In this document: positions 1 to 10,278 of the stretch, piece by piece | How positions within the stretch are numbered: position 1 is the stretch's first letter | Layout: every line of letters begins with the position of its first letter | Assembly (NCBI GenBank): GCA_942159475.1 | Contig: OW804097.1 | Coordinates: forward strand, 117,588,789-117,652,788 | From: Sthenelais limicola | Lineage: Eukaryota; Annelida; Polychaeta; Phyllodocida; Sigalionidae | Direction: 5' to 3' | Length of the DNA: 64,000 nucleotides | The notes under the pieces: model-generated | Databases searched by the model: none | What the model saw: the letters and a program-made list of their open reading frames with translations, nothing else | Told to the model about the DNA's origin: nothing | Made by a program: the position numbers and the translations under genes

Positions 1-143
1 GGGGAGGTATTTTACATGGTCATTAGTTATAGCAGACGATTTGCATGGGTACTACCATTGCTATAAATAATGCTGCAGAAGTACTCTAAAGACTATAATG
101 TTTCTGCTATTTGCACAAAAAATTATAGATTCCTACATAGTGT

Positions 144-520
144 TTGGGCTTTAATATTGAAAGAAAAATCCTGTCGACCAAAGAGTTGGTAACGAGGTAT
201 AAAATAAAATACAATGTGTGTAATAGGTTAGCTCTTATAGCCTCTATTTCTAGAGAATGGCTTTGTAAGGGGGCAACTGAAACTTATGTATTACCAAAGC
301 AGAAAAAGATTATGTTTGGGGTAATGATTTCAAAGTGAAAAACTTTTACATTGAGCTGGTTAAACTTTCAAGCCCTGACTACAATAAATTGAACGGCTGG
401 AATGCTATATTGGAAATTGAAAATTTGTATACAATAGGCTCAGAGATTGGTGTGGAGAAAGGACTTTATTATTCCGTCCCAATGTATCTGTATTACAAAA
501 TGGCAGTCCTGGCAATGTAA
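144..520 (+). pseudogene. possible decayed LINE ORF2 C-terminus
   Basis: Two overlapping short frames (144-338 and 335-520) meet at a frame change. The first ends with a KKIMFG-type stretch, and the second ends in a region rich in Glu, Ile and Lys. Both loosely recall the tail that follows the reverse transcriptase in some animal LINEs. No catalytic motif is present, so this is resemblance only, and chance open frames in AT-rich DNA are a real alternative. Confidence 0.2.
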
Positions 521-678
521 GGTTTATTTTAACATAATCGAATGTTCGGTAATATTAACTAGAACCAGGTATATGGATCTCGATGCCTTTTGGCCATGAT
601 TGAACCTTCGTCAGGGGAGATACGGGTTCTTATATAATGAGTTAAAACCTGTTGCCAGTGCAAACGTATAGTAAACAC
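521..678. other. no recognised feature
   Basis: Short AT-rich spacer before the foldback element; nothing seen. Confidence 0.5.
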
Positions 679-904
679 AATAGGGAGATTTAGCAACCAC
701 AACGCACCAGCACAACACTAACGCATCCCCTATCTATTTGTACATTACTACCGCTGTGGGGATATCTCAAGAGGCGCTAGGCCGGGGGGCATATATCTGC
801 ATTGCAGGGCTCTCGAGATATCCCCACAACGGTAATAATGTACTAATAGTTAGTGGATGCGTTAGTGTTGTGTTGGTGCGTTGTGGTTGCTAAATCTCTC
901 TATT
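679..904. mobile_element. foldback MITE with ~95-bp arms
   Basis: Two long near-perfect inverted arms start AATAGGGAGATTTAGC and end with its complement. They surround a short loop centred near 790. The arms pair almost throughout (ACCACAACGCACCAGCACAA against its complement), so single strands would form one long hairpin. The terminal bases resemble family C ends. No internal ORF, so it would be mobilised in trans. Confidence 0.85.
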
Positions 905-1469
905 AACAGACGCGCACACCGCCACACATGTTTACATGCTAATCGCTGACCTTTGAGCGGTTATTACAAGGCTAATTACACATTCTAGTAGATAAGCCCA
1001 ATAAAAACCCTAAAATGAGAATAAAATAAAATGTTTATGGGACTAGCAGTCGTCCTCACAGAGAGCAGGTGGTCCAGGGCTAGAGGATCGATCCACATCC
1101 CAGTGTATTTGTCATTATAATCGAAGCTTTGAATATGAAATGGAGTTAATACGTCTACCAATGGTAGCTCTCCCTGAGGCCGTCTTCACAATATTAATAA
1201 ACCTAAAAGCAGGGCTACAAAGTCAATTCCGATCATGTAAAAATACTGAACGGTTTGCCGTTTCAATAATAAAATAAATGAAAAAGTAAATTGCTATTAT
1301 TTAGGGAGTCCAGATTATTTTTAACTGAGTGAAGGGCAAACTTTAACCCAAAATAACCAGATTTTGAGCATTTTCCTTTTTGAAAATTTCGAAGAAATTT
1401 GGCCAATCAGATTTTGAGTTTAAAAAATTGAGTTTAAATAAAATATATATTTTGACGGAGCGAAACATT
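905..1469. other. no recognised feature
   Basis: AT-rich spacer; I see no coding signal or repeat here. Confidence 0.5.
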
Positions 1470-1632
1470 CTTCGACATTAATTTCAACATAACTGAACAG
1501 ATGGTTTGAATCAATACAATACCAAATGTATACTCTGCTATGCCTAGACTTGACCATTTTCCAGACTAATTTAGTAGAATGTACTAAACGTGTATAGAGC
1601 TGTAGATTGTTCATTTTCTGATGACCTGATCC
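1470..1632 (-). mobile_element. family A MITE, decayed fragment
   Basis: Reverse copy missing its first third. The core (ACATAACTGAACAG, GAATCAATAC) and the right end (CATTTTCTGATGACCTGATCC) are still readable. The most diverged A copy near the left edge. Confidence 0.65.
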
Positions 1633-2046
1633 ATATAACTTAAGTGCTAGTGCTAGGCATACATGTACAATTATATTATATCAATCTAAGGAAGATGACT
1701 ATCATTATAACGTCAAAGCGCGTCCGCACCGGCCAGTTGATTCCGTGTATATGTCTATACTGCGTCATGTGTTATGACGTCATAGATCAGACGAAAGTTG
1801 CCAATACCTACGTGACCCTTGGCGACGTATGGATACGTCTCCAAGGGGTGCATTTGTTGTTGGGATTCGTGTTTCCCATTTATGACAAGAGGAAAACTCA
1901 TTTGTGTTTGGTTCCTATGTCAGGTCTCCAATCTTAATGCCATAGATTGGAGCCTCTTCCCCTCACTAGTGTGTCAGGGTTTAGCACTACACGGTTTCGC
2001 TTGGTGGAGCACACCAGGGGAAAAGAAGATGATGACTTTTAGACAT

Positions 2047-2281
2047 GGGTCAGATTTTCCGAAAATGTACAATTCACCTTAACCAATTCTCTGAAATAAC
2101 CCAAATTTCAGACGAAAATAAAGTTCAAAATACAGTTCAACCTAACCAAACAGATTGCTAGAATCAATGCAATGCCAAATATACTCGAATTTACCTAGTA
2201 TTGACCAAATTGTAGTCTAATTTAGCAGAATTTACTAAATGTGTTGATCTGCCAATTGTACATTTTCACAAAATCTGACCC
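2047..2281 (-). mobile_element. family A1 MITE
   Basis: Full-length reverse copy with both inverted ends. The 4-bp target duplication ACAT is intact on both sides. Confidence 0.92.
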
Positions 2282-2490
2282 ACATGATAATGGTAAATGA
2301 TGATGATGAATTCTAGTCTAGCCTGTTCCACACACCTATTAATATGTCGTCGGGGCGGCAACAAATGAATATACAAAAATATCGAAAAATGAATATAAAA
2401 CATATCGAGACATATTCTTTTGTTGAAGGGGTGATTAATGGCTTAGTTATCCAGTCGGTTTTGGCAGTGAGGTATTAGGCCAGTCCTCAT

Positions 2491-2710
2491 GGGTCAGATT
2501 TTCAGAAAATGTACAATTCAACTTCGCCAATCTTTTCAAATAACCCAAATTTCAGACGAAAATAAGGTTCAAAATACAGTTCAACCTAACCAAACAGATT
2601 GCTAGAATCAATGCAATGCCAAATGTACTCGAATTTACCTAGTATTGACCAAATTGCAGCTTAATTTAGCAGAATTTACTAACGATGTATATTTTCTGAA
2701 AATCTGACCC
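2491..2710 (-). mobile_element. family A1 MITE
   Basis: Reverse copy with a small deletion before the right end (the GTACAGCTGCCAATTG block is lost). Target duplication TCAT/TCAT. Confidence 0.9.
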
Positions 2711-2929
2711 TCATTCCCATGACAGTGTTAGACACTGATATTCTTAGATTGCTCTTGTGTTGGGGTAGTAGTTTTTAATATGACAGATTTTTTAAATTTC
2801 ATTTTTATAAAAAATCAAAGACTCAAGCAAGTCTATGCACTCGGGTATATCATATATGCATTTATTGTTTACAGAAGCGTGATATAGCTCGGTTGTCTCG
2901 GTGCCCTGGGACCCTTATCCCCACTATAT

Positions 2930-3168
2930 GGGTCAGATTTTCGGAAAATTTACAATTTAACTTCGCCAATCTTCTCAAATAACCCAAATTCCAGTCGAAA
3001 ATAAAGTTCAAAATACAGTTCAACCTGACCAAACAGATTGCTAGAATCAATGCAATTCGGACTATTCTCGAATTTACCTAGAATTGACCAAATTGCAGTC
3101 TAATTAATTTAGCAGAATTTACTAAATGTATACAGCTGCCAATTGTATATTTTCTGAAAATTAGACCC
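2930..3168 (-). mobile_element. family A1 MITE
   Basis: Reverse, full length, target duplication ATAT/ATAT. A small tandem slip (AATTAATTT) sits near 3105. Confidence 0.92.
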
Positions 3169-3396
3169 ATATAGCCCCCAACCTCACCCCACCTCCCCTC
3201 CACAAACACACACTTCCCATTCACAACATAAGGACACTAGCATTTACTTTAGCCTTGAGTTATATACAATAAAAGCGAATCTATCATCAGTTATGTGTGC
3301 ATCTGTACCCAGGTTTTCCCAACCAGTTTGTCATTTGTATATTATGACAAGAGTTTGGAATTTTGTTTTGCCTTTTGGGAGCTATTTTTTTAAACT

Positions 3397-3690
3397 TTAG
3401 ATTCCTGTGACCCTCAGCATGACTTTACGTTGTGAGTATAAATATTGTGGGTGTTTAGCTAAGTAGTGAGCAATTTCAATTAGTCTTTGTCTCCTTTCAG
3501 TGAGAGGTAGGCCTACAGGTAGAATGTTTAAAATGCTGTGTTCAAATGTTGTCAACATTATCCAATTTACTTCTGTCAAAGATGATACACGTAGAGCTGA
3601 GTATTGTAATGTGTGCAATGTTGGTAGTAAATAATTTGGTCGGGAATCATAGATAAAGTCACGGGAATCCATATACTGCAATATATCCAT
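3397..3690 (-). pseudogene. possible LINE reverse-transcriptase tail
   Basis: A 97-residue frame contains a run of the form LPTLHTLQYSALR followed by LPLTERRQRL. This resembles the 'L..LQN.ALR ... LPL..RR..L' block after the RT thumb of animal LINEs (Jockey/CR1/RTE type). No active-site box is present and the ends are undefined. If real it is a short 5'-truncated relic; identification is tentative. Confidence 0.33.
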
Positions 3691-4604
3691 GTTGTAGAGG
3701 TCATGTCGTGCTTTTTTGGTGAGTGCTTTTTTTTAGCAATCTGATTTTGAGAGAGACCTTTTAGTAATTATTGTTTGGGGGCTAGCACATCAAGATTCAA
3801 GTCTGACCATGACATCCTAGCAATTTATCGAAATCGTGGGGTAAACTTTGGTTTATATTATTAAAGGTTAGGCGCTGATAACGTCGTTCTCTGCCAGGAC
3901 GGCCAGAAACGCACTAGCAAAAGCCGGGAACAGAGGCCAGAAGAAACGGGCGAACCAAACGGGACAAGCCACAAGGAGGTGGGCGTGGGATAAATCACTG
4001 GTTAAAAGTGAAATCTCGCAATCATTTTGGCACCCAAAAGACTTTTATCACTGAATTATGAAAAACTACCAAATCATTGATATTTCATACAAGTTTGGCG
4101 GTCATAAAAGGTAAATATTTTATGTAAATCAAGAAAATATTGCAGCGCTTACCTGTTCTCTACGGCGTGATTACTCGCAGTGACAACCGGATGTTGATTC
4201 CTGAAAAGGCAAAAGTTCAATATGAAGGAGTTGCAACGAACCCCGATGTATCTGATTATCTACAACTTGATTGTGTTTTGTTTCATAAAATATTCTACAA
4301 TTTAATCAATCGTATAACTAATTAACAATGGAAAATAAGGCATTTCATCTGTAGTAGCTATCTTTTGTCCTCCATCATTGTAAAAGAGGAAGTAAAATCC
4401 ATGATTTTGTTTATCTTGTTTATCAATCGGCATATCACGGTCACCAGGAACCGAATAGGCCCGTCCGCGATAGACGATCGAATCGGGAAGTAAACAAAAC
4501 AACGTGCTCCTATCGTTTCACTTGCATCACCTTTTCGTAATTTCGGATTGCATTTCTAAAATAAGTGTAATATCTCAGCTGACCCTTTGTTTATACTCTG
4601 CATC
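3691..4604. other. no recognised feature
   Basis: Spacer with no supported gene or repeat. A locally GC-richer patch lies around 3860-3970. Confidence 0.5.
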
Positions 4605-4722
4605 TGTACAATGTACAATTGGCAGCTCTACTTGTTTAGGAAATTCTGCTAATTAGGCTGAAAAGTGGGTTATTGGAGAGGATTGGTGAAGACGAGTTGA
4701 ACATTTTCTGACGATCTGACCC
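4605..4722 (+). mobile_element. family A2 MITE, internally deleted
   Basis: Both ends remain (TGTACAATTGGCAGCTCTAC and ACATTTTCTGACGATCTGACCC). The central ~120 bp is missing, joining GGCTGAAAA directly to GTGGGTTATT. Confidence 0.75.
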
Positions 4723-4748
4723 ATATCTCTGATACCTTAAGCCCCATG

Positions 4749-6012
4749 CAGCTAGGAAGTGAGCTCATGTAGATCTCGCTATATGAGCTCAAAAACGTCT
4801 CACACATGTGATATCAGAACGTTGAGGTCTGGGTGAGCTTTTTGTGATCTTGCATATGTGATCTCACATGAATGGTTTCAGTGTGATCTCAGTGTGAGTT
4901 CACAAGTTCTAGCTCACATTTAGCTAACAGCTGTGATATCTCAGTGAGCTCAGAAACTTCTCATAGATGTGAGATCAGAACTATGAGGTCTAGGTGAGAT
5001 GTTTGTGATCTTGCATATGTGATCTCACATGAATGGTTTCAGTGTGGTCTCAGTGTGAGCTCACAAGTTCTAGCTCACATTTAGCTAACAGCTGTGATAT
5101 CTCAGTGAGCTCAGAAACTTCTCATAGATGTGAGATCAGAACTATGAGGTCTGGGTGAGATGTTTGTGATCTTACATATGTGATCTCACATGAATGGTTG
5201 ATGCCTTTTGTTCTCACCAGGTGGCAGTACTGTAGAACTTGGCTTTCACTAGGTGGTGTCACAGGTTACTGCATTACATTTACACTTTCTAATAGAACAA
5301 AAGTCTCACTAATCATACTTATATGAGGCATTTATACTTCATAGATATTACACATCATAAACTTGGGAATATTAAAAGCAATGAACTTAATAGTTTATTT
5401 GGATAATTTACCTGCTTTAATGCTGAGAAGAAAACACCCTCACAATACTACTAGGTAGTAGGCCTATACTTGGGTTCCTAGGCAAATACACATTATTAAA
5501 CCAAATAGGATACCTATGTCAGCTACCAGACTGGACTGTATGAAGGGTAAGTTAAAGTGATGAGAAACTCAAGCAAAGGGACCATGCAGTCTCTCCTTGA
5601 ATGCTCTTGGGTGAAATGCTTCTATGGAGAAACATTCTACCCTAGCACTGAGCTGCTGTTTAGAAGCTGATCGAGGTCACATTAAGAGATCATTTTGATG
5701 CCACTGTGATAGCTCACAGTGTGCTCTTACTTATAACCTCACAGTGAATTCATAGTATGAGTGCACTGTGAGCTCACACTGTGAGATCATTCTGAGCTAA
5801 ATAAGAGGTTACAGATTGACCTTCCTATGAGCTCATAGTGTGAGCTCACAGTGAATTCATAATATGAGTACACTGTGAGCTCACACTGTGAGATCAGTCT
5901 GAGCTAAATAAGAGGTTACAGATTGACCTAACTATGAGCTCATAGTGTGAGCTCTCTGAGGGGAATTTTGTGAGCTCTCTGTGAGCTCTCTGTGATGTCA
6001 AATTCCTAGCTG
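4749..6012. mobile_element. 1.26-kb element rich in GTGAGCTCAC palindromes
   Basis: Bounded by a perfect 10-bp inverted repeat (CAGCTAGGAA at 4749-4758, complement at 6003-6012). The left part holds about 2.5 copies of a 161-bp tandem unit (4790-5200). The right part holds about two copies of a 107-bp unit (5740-5935). Both unit types are built from GAGCTC and GTGAGNTCACA-like palindromes; the middle (5200-5700) is unique. No transposase ORF and no clear target duplication. Probably a non-autonomous DNA transposon with subterminal repeats; the superfamily cannot be set. Confidence 0.6.
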
Positions 6013-6644
6013 GGATTGTTCCTATGTTTATATAAAACAATTGTTGATCATCTTGAAACCATCGAAACGTCAGTAGGCTATGCAAGGAGAAGTCTGATGG
6101 CGGTGGTGGTGGAAGAGGAGGTACAAGATAACTTATAAATACTTGATGGTCTCTGATGTTCCTTAGAGTCATTAGACTACCTTACATCTGTGACTGCTAG
6201 AGTGACTACAGAACTCGTTATATATGATCAATCAATTATGTTTATGATATAATTATAACCTGTATCAAGTTATGTAATGTTACAATGGGTGTACATATAA
6301 TATTGTTATCAAGCTGCATAATATGAAATATTGCTGGCTCCAATTTACTTTTGCATTTTAATACTATTTACTTTTACATTTTGATACTATTTACAACTAC
6401 ATTGTACTTATATTAAATAGTAACTTCTGGGAAACAATCTAAGTTACAACAGATTATATGTTGTATCATTTATTATGTTCCAATGAATCTACAAAAATAT
6501 GTAATCCACCATCCTCGGTTTTCTTAAGAGATCTCTGAATGGGAAGAGAGCCTGCCAAAGGATGTAAAATTATTACCACGTTCTAATTATTAGTGAGTTA
6601 TATATGATATTATTTATAGTGAGGTCACCTCTTTATTTTTATAT
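6013..6644. other. no recognised feature
   Basis: AT-rich spacer. A CGAAACGTCAG string at 6063 recalls Penelope/hammerhead tails, but the rest of the motif is absent. Confidence 0.45.
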
Positions 6645-6659
6645 ATTTCCATGTTAACC

Positions 6660-6790
6660 TTATACAAGTTGTTGTTGTTGTTGAGACTTTATTTATGCCT
6701 GCTGGCAATGTCGATGGGTCTAATCTCCCAACATAGGGAGGATTTCAAGCCCTATCGGACATTACACTGTAATTTACAGATTTTATTTTA
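6660..6790 (-). mobile_element. possible LINE/SINE 3' end with (CAA)n tail
   Basis: On the minus strand, unique sequence runs into AATAAAGTCTC followed by repeated CAA. This is the usual layout of a non-LTR retrotransposon 3' end. No coding part is attached. The Gypsy element landed about 100 bp to its right. Confidence 0.35.
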
Positions 6791-6897
6791 TGTAAGGGTA
6801 ACAATACACCTTTGCGTCGACGACATGCAGGTGGCCCTTACTAAAGGTGGTCTCAGACAACAGAAATATTCATATCAAGATATAACGCAAAGGAGAA

Positions 6898-7034
6898 TGT
6901 ATCGTTAAGCATGTGTAGTGAGTTGATGTCTTAACACCTTGTAAGTTTGAGTTCAACTGTCGTTTATTGGCTTGCTCCTGGGAGTGCTTCCAGTGGTCGC
7001 CACCCGGGGCAGCACCAGCTGGAGTATCCAGACA
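6898..7034 (-). repeat. 3' LTR of the Gypsy element
   Basis: 137 bp, TG...CA ends. Matches the other LTR at all positions except T6927. The outer flank is GAGAA. Confidence 0.95.
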
Positions 7035-7047
7035 TCTCCCTCCTTCC
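7035..7047 (-). other. polypurine tract
   Basis: On the minus strand GGAAGGAGGGAGA abuts the 3' LTR. This is the expected primer site for plus-strand DNA synthesis. Confidence 0.85.
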
Positions 7048-7146
7048 AATACAGTTACATCGAGATCAATGACATTTCAATGTTATGGTTAAGTATTGTT
7101 TAAGAGAGATAGATTTTATGGATATTTGTAGTATGAATTATTCATT

Positions 7147-10053
7147 TTAGATTTGTTCAATTAGTCTCGTGACCGACCTCGGTGTCCTTGAGGACCGACA
7201 AGGTTGTGGTACTGCGTGTGCCACTGTCTCTGTATGTCCAACTGGGTTAGGTACTGCGACCTGCCCTTCTGTATTCATAGTTCGTTCTTTTTCTACTTCT
7301 TTGGCCGTCATTGGAACCTCATCTTCTTCTTCCTCTTCTTCCATCATTTCTCTAATGTCTCTGTTTGCTAATCTTTCATTTACTACCTTATTCGGGACAT
7401 TCAAGAGGTGTTTTCTGTTTCTTCTTACTATGTTACCATTCTCTGTTTCTACGTTATACAATCTCTCCCCTAGTTTGGTTACTACCTTACCCGCTATATC
7501 CCATTTTTCCCCCCTCACGAGCACTGTGTCCTCAGGCTCGAGAGGTTTCATTTTCTTTGCCCCCACATCACTTCTCAGGTGTTTATCCTCCACCTGGGTC
7601 TTTGATTTCACACTCACTGTAGGCCTGATAGTCGGCAATGGACCTCTCATTTTCCGTCCATGTAATGCTTCACCTGGTGATAGCCCTGACTCCATTGGGG
7701 CTGATCTGTAGGCGAGTAGCGCCATGTATGGGTCCTGGCCTGTTTCACTCGCCTTGTTTAGTAGGTTTTTGATGATCCCCACAGACCTCTCTGCCTTGCC
7801 GTTTGATTGCGGGTATCTTGGACTTGAGGTCCTGTGGTTGAATCCGTAGGCTGCTGCAAAGTTCCTGAAAGATTGAGAATAAAATTGTGGGCCATTGTCA
7901 GATATCACCAATTGAGGTACACCATATCTCGCAAATACACTTTTAATGTGAGTTATTATTTGTTCTGAGGTGGTGCTATTCAGTTTAACAATTTCGGGAA
8001 ATGTGGAATAATAATCCACAATCAAGAGGTATTCACTCTGCTTCCAGTGAAAGAGGTCCATCCCCACTTTTTCCCATGGGCCCCATTCCTCCTTATCCTC
8101 CTGTATGGGCTCCTTCTGCTGAGCTGGTAAGTATTTTAGACACACCCCACACATTTTTACCTGATACTCAATATCTGCATTCATTCGTGGCCAATATATG
8201 GCTTGGCGGGCCCACCTTCTCTGTTTTTCTATTCCTAGATGACCCTCATGTAGTTTAGCTAGCATTTCCTTCCGCATTGATACTGGTATCACTATTCTTT
8301 GCCCCCTTAAAATTACCCCATTGATGACGCACAATTCATCTTTTATGGAAGCATAAGCCGGGCACATTCCATTCTCCCACCCATTCATGATGGCTCCTTT
8401 CACTGCACACAGTAGTTCATCCTTTGCTGTTTCCTCAGCTATTATCAACAGCATGGTTTGAGAGGCTGGGAGGCTATCGTACACTAGGTTCACCTGTGCC
8501 TCGATCTCTTGCTCCTCTAGATCTCCCTCTATATATGCCACTTTCGTTCCATATGTTGCTCTTGACAGTGTGTCTGAGATATATAAGGTTTTCCCAGGCA
8601 CCCAGTGCATGTTCACACTGTACCTCTGGAGCCTTAGCATCATTCTCTGTATTCGTGGTGTCATTTTGCTCAGTGATTTCTTCGAGAGAGGTACAAGGGG
8701 CTTATGGTCTGTCTCTAATTGTACGTCTCTGAGACCATATATGTAATTGTGAAATCTCTCACAGGCATAGATCAATCCTAACATTTCTTTTTCTATTTGT
8801 GCATATCGTGACTCACATTCCGTCAAGGATCTGGCTGCATATGCCACTGGTCTCCATGCCTGATCGTGGTATTGTAGTAAAACTGCCCCTAGCCCTTTTT
8901 TACTTGCATCACTGCTTACTTTTGTGGAACGCTTCACATCAAAGTATGCCAACACTGGTTTCAAACTCAGCACCCTATTTATGTGCTGCCACTCCTCTTC
9001 ATGTACCTTGTCCCATACCCATGCCACCTGTTTCTGCATGAGGGTGCGGATGTTTGTACATGCTGTCGAGAGATTTGGAATGTATCTCCCCACAAAGTTA
9101 ACACACCCCATTACTCGCTGTACTTCCTCCTTGCTGGTGGGGCTTGCCATTTTTATGATTGCTGCTACCTTCTCTTCATCTGGCGCTATCCCCTCAGCTG
9201 ATAGCTCCTCCCCCAGAAATTTTATTTTGTTGACTCCTATTTCGCATTTTGCCCAGTTCATAAGCAGATTATTTTTTGTGATCCTCTCCTTTACTTGGGC
9301 TAGTCTGGTGTCATGTTCTTGCTGGTCTTTGCCCCACACAAGCACATCATCTACATATACTCGCACTCCCTGGAGGCCTTCAAAGATCTGTTCCATCGAT
9401 CTGTGAAATACCTCCGGCGCCGAGCATAATCCATATGGTAGCCTATCATACGCATATCGGCCATAAGGGGTTGAGAACGTTGTTAAATTTTTGCTTTTGT
9501 CATCTAGTTTTATCTGCCAAAAGGCCTGTGAGGCATCTAATTTACTGAATAATTTTGCATTTTGTATTTCGGAGAACATTTCATCTCTTGTCGGAAGCTG
9601 GAAGTGTTCTCGTGCCACTGATTTGTTTAGCTCTCTTGGGTCTAAACATACTCGGAGTGCCCCATTCGGTTTATGTACTACCACCATTGCATTTACCCAG
9701 TCTGTTGGTTCCTCAACCCTGTGTATCACTCCTAGCCTCTCCATGCGTTCCAGTTCTCCTCTCAGCTTATCCCTTATTGCTACTGGCACCCGCCTGGGGG
9801 GAATTATCACCGACTCAGCCCCTGCCTTTAATTTTATCTTATGCACATAGGGGATGGACGACAGTTCACTGATTTCTGGTAGAATACATTGCTTTACTTC
9901 AATCATCTTATTATCAATGTTTGTATTGATTATGTCTATTTTGGTGCCACCTATCACTGTTTCCTCCATCGCGTAGTTCCTTGATATTAGACCCAGATGC
10001 TCACTGGTGTCGCCACCTAGTAGCGAGATCCCGTCACTCACAATGAAGCGCAC
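7147..10053 (-). CDS. pol: Gypsy Pol: RT, RNase H, integrase
   Basis: About 968 residues with no internal stop. The N-terminus (to about 25) is the back half of the aspartic protease, including an LLGG...LGLI motif. Reverse transcriptase spans roughly 60-300, with LPYGL near 205 and the YVDD active site at 233-236. RNase H spans roughly 370-500 (SSDAS, EKEML, TDHKPL). The integrase zinc finger has its His pair near 602-605 and CGVC near 635-638. The integrase core keeps D666, D719 and E755, the expected D-D-35-E spacing. The C-terminus has an acidic run (about 905-911) and a basic end. The apparent start is a GTG inside the interrupted protease, not a genuine initiation site: the frame is the same as gag and would normally continue from it. 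All catalytic residues look intact, so the enzymes appear undamaged apart from the upstream break. Confidence 0.93.
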   Translation of the reverse strand: MRFIVSDGISLLGGDTSEHLGLISRNYAMEETVIGGTKIDIINTNIDNKMIEVKQCILPEISELSSIPYVHKIKLKAGAESVIIPPRRVPVAIRDKLRGELERMERLGVIHRVEEPTDWVNAMVVVHKPNGALRVCLDPRELNKSVAREHFQLPTRDEMFSEIQNAKLFSKLDASQAFWQIKLDDKSKNLTTFSTPYGRYAYDRLPYGLCSAPEVFHRSMEQIFEGLQGVRVYVDDVLVWGKDQQEHDTRLAQVKERITKNNLLMNWAKCEIGVNKIKFLGEELSAEGIAPDEEKVAAIIKMASPTSKEEVQRVMGCVNFVGRYIPNLSTACTNIRTLMQKQVAWVWDKVHEEEWQHINRVLSLKPVLAYFDVKRSTKVSSDASKKGLGAVLLQYHDQAWRPVAYAARSLTECESRYAQIEKEMLGLIYACERFHNYIYGLRDVQLETDHKPLVPLSKKSLSKMTPRIQRMMLRLQRYSVNMHWVPGKTLYISDTLSRATYGTKVAYIEGDLEEQEIEAQVNLVYDSLPASQTMLLIIAEETAKDELLCAVKGAIMNGWENGMCPAYASIKDELCVINGVILRGQRIVIPVSMRKEMLAKLHEGHLGIEKQRRWARQAIYWPRMNADIEYQVKMCGVCLKYLPAQQKEPIQEDKEEWGPWEKVGMDLFHWKQSEYLLIVDYYSTFPEIVKLNSTTSEQIITHIKSVFARYGVPQLVISDNGPQFYSQSFRNFAAAYGFNHRTSSPRYPQSNGKAERSVGIIKNLLNKASETGQDPYMALLAYRSAPMESGLSPGEALHGRKMRGPLPTIRPTVSVKSKTQVEDKHLRSDVGAKKMKPLEPEDTVLVRGEKWDIAGKVVTKLGERLYNVETENGNIVRRNRKHLLNVPNKVVNERLANRDIREMMEEEEEEDEVPMTAKEVEKERTMNTEGQVAVPNPVGHTETVAHAVPQPCRSSRTPRSVTRLIEQI

Positions 10054-10278
10054 GGTATCAACTAAAAATTAGCCGTCAGGATGCTAGTGGGGTATAACTA
10101 CTGCCTATACTGACCTAGGACCACACATTTAAGGTTAGGTTTAGGGTTATAGTTAGCATCAGTATCCATCCATGTACTCTATTCCACTTCACAGAACACA
10201 TGAAAATACAGTGCGTAATGGTAACAATGCTCTATTAACATCCTGGCGGCTAGTATATAGACGCTTCCAATGCGCTTC
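10045..10278. mobile_element. element K: MITE-like insert in the protease
   Basis: 234 bp with inverted ends GAAGCGCA/TGCGCTTC. A second well-matched inner block (TAGCCGTCAGGATG against TAGCCGCCAGGATG) extends the arms to about 60 bp. Differences between the arms are mainly transitions. The insert adds stop codons to the gag-pol frame. Its length is a multiple of three, so the frames on its two sides agree. No clear target duplication. The interior holds a telomere-like GGTTAGGTTTAGGGTTA. Confidence 0.75.

Noticed and set aside
6042..6075. Third hammerhead motif around CGAAACGTCAG
   Set aside because: The CUGANGA box and stem II are absent; at most a decayed tail.
7169..9872. Open frames on the + strand across the pol gene
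   Set aside because: Antisense shadows of pol; no start context or family motifs.
10128..10150. Telomeric repeat
   Set aside because: Only two or three imperfect TTAGGG-like units inside element K; too short to be a telomere relic.
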